From: CAYJBH01 sp964368625
Lineage (GTDB): Bacteria; Bacillota; Clostridia; Oscillospirales; Ruminococcaceae
Reading direction: 5' to 3'
DNA: 64,000 nucleotides
NCBI GenBank assembly: GCA_964368625.1
Contig: CAYJBH010000007.1
Coordinates: 34,542-98,541 of the forward strand
Part shown: positions 62,190 to 64,000 of the stretch, in pieces
How the letters are laid out: each line of letters opens with the position of its first letter
Numbering within the stretch: the stretch's first letter is position 1
Translations under genes and position numbers: made by a program
Notes under the pieces: model-generated
What the model saw: only the letters and a program-made list of their open reading frames with translations
What the model was told of the DNA's origin: nothing
Databases searched by the model: none

Positions 62190-63782
62190 TTATTTGTATT
62201 CTATCGGAACGCCTCGTTGTTCCAGCATCTTAATGGTTGTCTCGGCAACACTGCCTTTATCTCCGGTTTTATACGGTCCGAGAGAGTAAACCTTTCCGGT
62301 AACTGAGGTTATTGAATCTCTAACTATACGGCTATTTTCCTTTTCTTTACGCATAAATTTTAAAAACATTTCATTGCCATCTATCAACACCCTGTTGTTT
62401 TCGATATCGATATATGCCTTGGTGTTTATAAGGCTTGCATGTGCAAGAGGGTTAATATCCTTGATCTGTTCTATAACCTGTTTCCATCCATCAAATTCAG
62501 CCATACTCTTATCTTCCTCCTTAGGCTCATCAAGAGCTGGCGGCATTGACGGCTTTGGCTTTGCTACCATTGGTTGTGTTGGTGGTGGCGTAGGCCTTGG
62601 CGACGGTGTGAAATTATGAACTGTTGAAGTTGAAGCAGAAGTAGCTGTCAGCTGTTGAGTAGCTATCTGCGGTTGCTGTATAGTTTGCGGCTCTTGGTTA
62701 GATTGTATTCTTCCATGCGCCATCTTTAATAATGCAAGAGATAACTCGGTTTCGGCTGATCCCGACTGTGTAATTCTGTCTAGCGCATTGGCTAGCATGT
62801 CGCTATACCATAACAGTTTTTTAATTTCGGCATGCCTTCTGTCTTCGTATTCTACATAAGCCTGTTTTGGAAGGTTAGCAAGAAGCTCCATATCTATAGT
62901 AGCAAGCATAAGGTTTTTATAGTGGTTCATCAGCTCTTTTATAAGCTGACGCTCATCTAAAGAACCATTTCTTAGCTCGCTGAGTTTAACAATTAACCCG
63001 CGGTTATCTCCTTCTTCAACCATGTCTGAAATATCGAATAGGTAACTCCTATCGGCTATACCTGCAAGCTCTGAAATTCGCTCTGTTGTTATCTCATTTC
63101 CTCCACTGCTAACGGTATCAAGCAGCGAGAGAGCGTCTCTCATTCCGCCGTCGGCAAGTGAAGCGATAAGCGATGCAGCATCATCAGATAAATCAATACT
63201 CTCGGAATCGGCAACATGCAAAAGCCTTTCCTTTATTAGCTCGGGTTCAATTCTTCTAAAATCAAACCGCTGACATCGTGAAAGAATAGTAGCAGGAACC
63301 TTGTGTATCTCGGTAGTTGCCAGGATAAAAATAACATATTGCGGAGGTTCTTCCATTATCTTCAACAGTGCGTTAAATGCTGCCTGAGAGAGCATATGAA
63401 CCTCATCGATAATATACACCCGATAACGAGAGGTTGTTGGTGCAAAGCTAGTTTCTTCGCGAAGTTCACGGATAAAATCTACGCCGTTATTAGAGGCAGC
63501 ATCAATCTCCTGTGTGTCTAAATTTCTGCCTTCCTGCTCAGCTATGCAGGCCTCGCAGCTACAGCAGGCATCACCGTCGATGGCTGCATTTTTGCAGGAT
63601 AAAGCCTTAGCAAATATTTTAGCACAGCTGGTTTTGCCGGTTCCCCGTGTACCACAAAACAGGTAGGCGTGTCCTACCCTACCTGTTGCTATCTGATTTT
63701 TTAAAGCCGTTACGATCGGCCGCTGACCTACCACGTCCTTAAAGCCGGCGGGTCGGTATTTTCTGTACAACGCTAAATACAT
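62190..63782 (-). CDS. dnaX: DNA polymerase III subunits gamma/tau
   Basis: A 530-residue clamp-loader ATPase. MYLALYRKYRPAGFKDVVGQ is the conserved start. It has Walker A GTRGTGKTS, a zinc module with four Cys (CKNAAIDGDACCSCEAC), EIDAASNNGVD, YIIDEVHMLS and the sensor regions. A Pro/Thr/Gln-rich linker (about residues 370-440) and the C-terminal domain follow. The frame is open 38 codons further up, but that part overlaps the SRP RNA, and AAAGGA sits before the ATG at 63782. Confidence 0.96.
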   Translation of the reverse strand: MYLALYRKYRPAGFKDVVGQRPIVTALKNQIATGRVGHAYLFCGTRGTGKTSCAKIFAKALSCKNAAIDGDACCSCEACIAEQEGRNLDTQEIDAASNNGVDFIRELREETSFAPTTSRYRVYIIDEVHMLSQAAFNALLKIMEEPPQYVIFILATTEIHKVPATILSRCQRFDFRRIEPELIKERLLHVADSESIDLSDDAASLIASLADGGMRDALSLLDTVSSGGNEITTERISELAGIADRSYLFDISDMVEEGDNRGLIVKLSELRNGSLDERQLIKELMNHYKNLMLATIDMELLANLPKQAYVEYEDRRHAEIKKLLWYSDMLANALDRITQSGSAETELSLALLKMAHGRIQSNQEPQTIQQPQIATQQLTATSASTSTVHNFTPSPRPTPPPTQPMVAKPKPSMPPALDEPKEEDKSMAEFDGWKQVIEQIKDINPLAHASLINTKAYIDIENNRVLIDGNEMFLKFMRKEKENSRIVRDSITSVTGKVYSLGPYKTGDKGSVAETTIKMLEQRGVPIEYK

Positions 63783-63815
63783 TCTACTTCCTTTAATATG
63801 TTTCGACAATAGGAG

Positions 63816-63947
63816 GCAGTGACGACGGTGGGCTGCACGGAGGGCTGTGGCGCACAGGTTAGGCTGCTTAATGCTGCTCGGTTCCCCGCCTGACATGGTT
63901 CACTGCCGCCTGTCGCACAGTTCCATACTGCCCACCCTCGTCACTAC
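63816..63947 (-). ncRNA. ffs: signal recognition particle RNA, small bacterial type
   Basis: On the minus strand about 132 bases fold into one long hairpin. GTAGTGACGAGGGTGGGC at the 5' end pairs with GCCCACCGTCGTCACTGC at the 3' end. The apex has the SRP domain IV core: GTGAACCATGTCAGG, then GGGGAACCGAGCAGC, the Ffh-binding loop pattern. There is no room for the long Alu arm of the Bacillus form. It lies directly upstream of dnaX, as scr does in Bacillus. Confidence 0.9.
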
Positions 63948-63964
63948 GATTAGGATGTAACGCT

Positions 63965-63993
63965 ATTATACACCAATTTTTCTAATTGTGCAA
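63965..63993 (-). promoter_or_regulatory. SRP RNA promoter
   Basis: Minus-strand TTGCAC (63993-63988) and TATAAT (63970-63965), 17 bases apart, with the start near 63958. No terminator is visible between the SRP RNA and dnaX, so this promoter may also feed dnaX. Confidence 0.82.
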
Positions 63994-64000
63994 GAGCTAA

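Noticed and set aside
62806..62832. A6-C slippery-like run within dnaX as a programmed frameshift site
   Set aside because: The run falls as ATT AAA AAA CTG in the reading frame, so the X-XXY-YYZ phase needed for -1 slipping is not met.
63783..63896. Upstream extension of dnaX by 38 codons
   Set aside because: It overlaps the SRP RNA, has no ribosome site, and the conserved family start lies at 63782 with AAAGGA upstream.

Overview
The window looks like about 64 kb of chromosome from an anaerobic, low-to-mid G+C Firmicute of class Clostridia, probably an Oscillospiraceae/Ruminococcaceae-type gut organism. The pointers are a bacterial V-type ATPase operon, pyruvate phosphate dikinase, a cobalamin-dependent methyltransfer island with its reductive activator, frequent TTG/GTG starts with strong AAGGAG-like ribosome sites, and the SRP RNA-dnaX-ybaB-recR order. 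The taxonomic placement is inference; there is no rRNA and no database search was possible. Most genes lie on the minus strand. I see no prophage, plasmid, integrase or CRISPR array.

Layout. 1-305: 3' end of a DeoC-like aldolase, closed by a bidirectional terminator. 405-6365: one-carbon island made of corrinoid protein, a UroD-fold methyltransferase fused to a thioredoxin-like domain, a CobW-type GTPase and the corrinoid activator RACo, with a divergent PocR/AraC regulator. 6372-12136: MATE exporter, nicotinamidase-like hydrolase and a heterodimeric ABC exporter. 12424-15060: pyruvate phosphate dikinase. 15172-15663: a RAYT transposase whose coding sequence contains two inverted REP hairpins. 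15676-24542: metabolic and housekeeping genes (HIT protein, nagA, tcdA, a GH13-fold protein without catalytic residues, PH-domain protein, cysteine synthase, lipid kinase, glycosyltransferase, ychF). 24918-28966: argS, DUF1934 gene, murI, ddl. 29032-36307: a surface-glycan operon (MBOAT acyltransferase, SGNH partner, glycosyltransferase, flippase, YesL-like protein, SGNH hydrolase). 36369-41572: ptsI and smc. 41645-50027: nine-gene V-type ATPase operon with its own promoter, preceded by a DUF2207 protein.

The right part is mostly plus strand up to 58944. It holds a decayed LacI-type regulator beside a sulfatase, a purine-salvage operon (adenine deaminase, short NCS2-like permease, phosphoribosyltransferase) behind a structured leader, tRNA-Trp and tRNA-Thr, a decayed intergenic stretch and a VOC protein. 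After that come a YtrA-type regulator with an ABC transporter and its operator, and finally recR, ybaB, dnaX and the SRP RNA on the minus strand.

The most unusual items are the RAYT gene carrying an inverted REP pair read through in frame, the catalytically emptied GH13 protein in a transcription unit with tcdA and nagA, the UroD-thioredoxin fusion methyltransferase with an altered zinc motif, a large structured element ahead of adenine deaminase, and a single-hairpin V-ATPase proteolipid with a signal peptide that lacks the residues expected for sodium binding.
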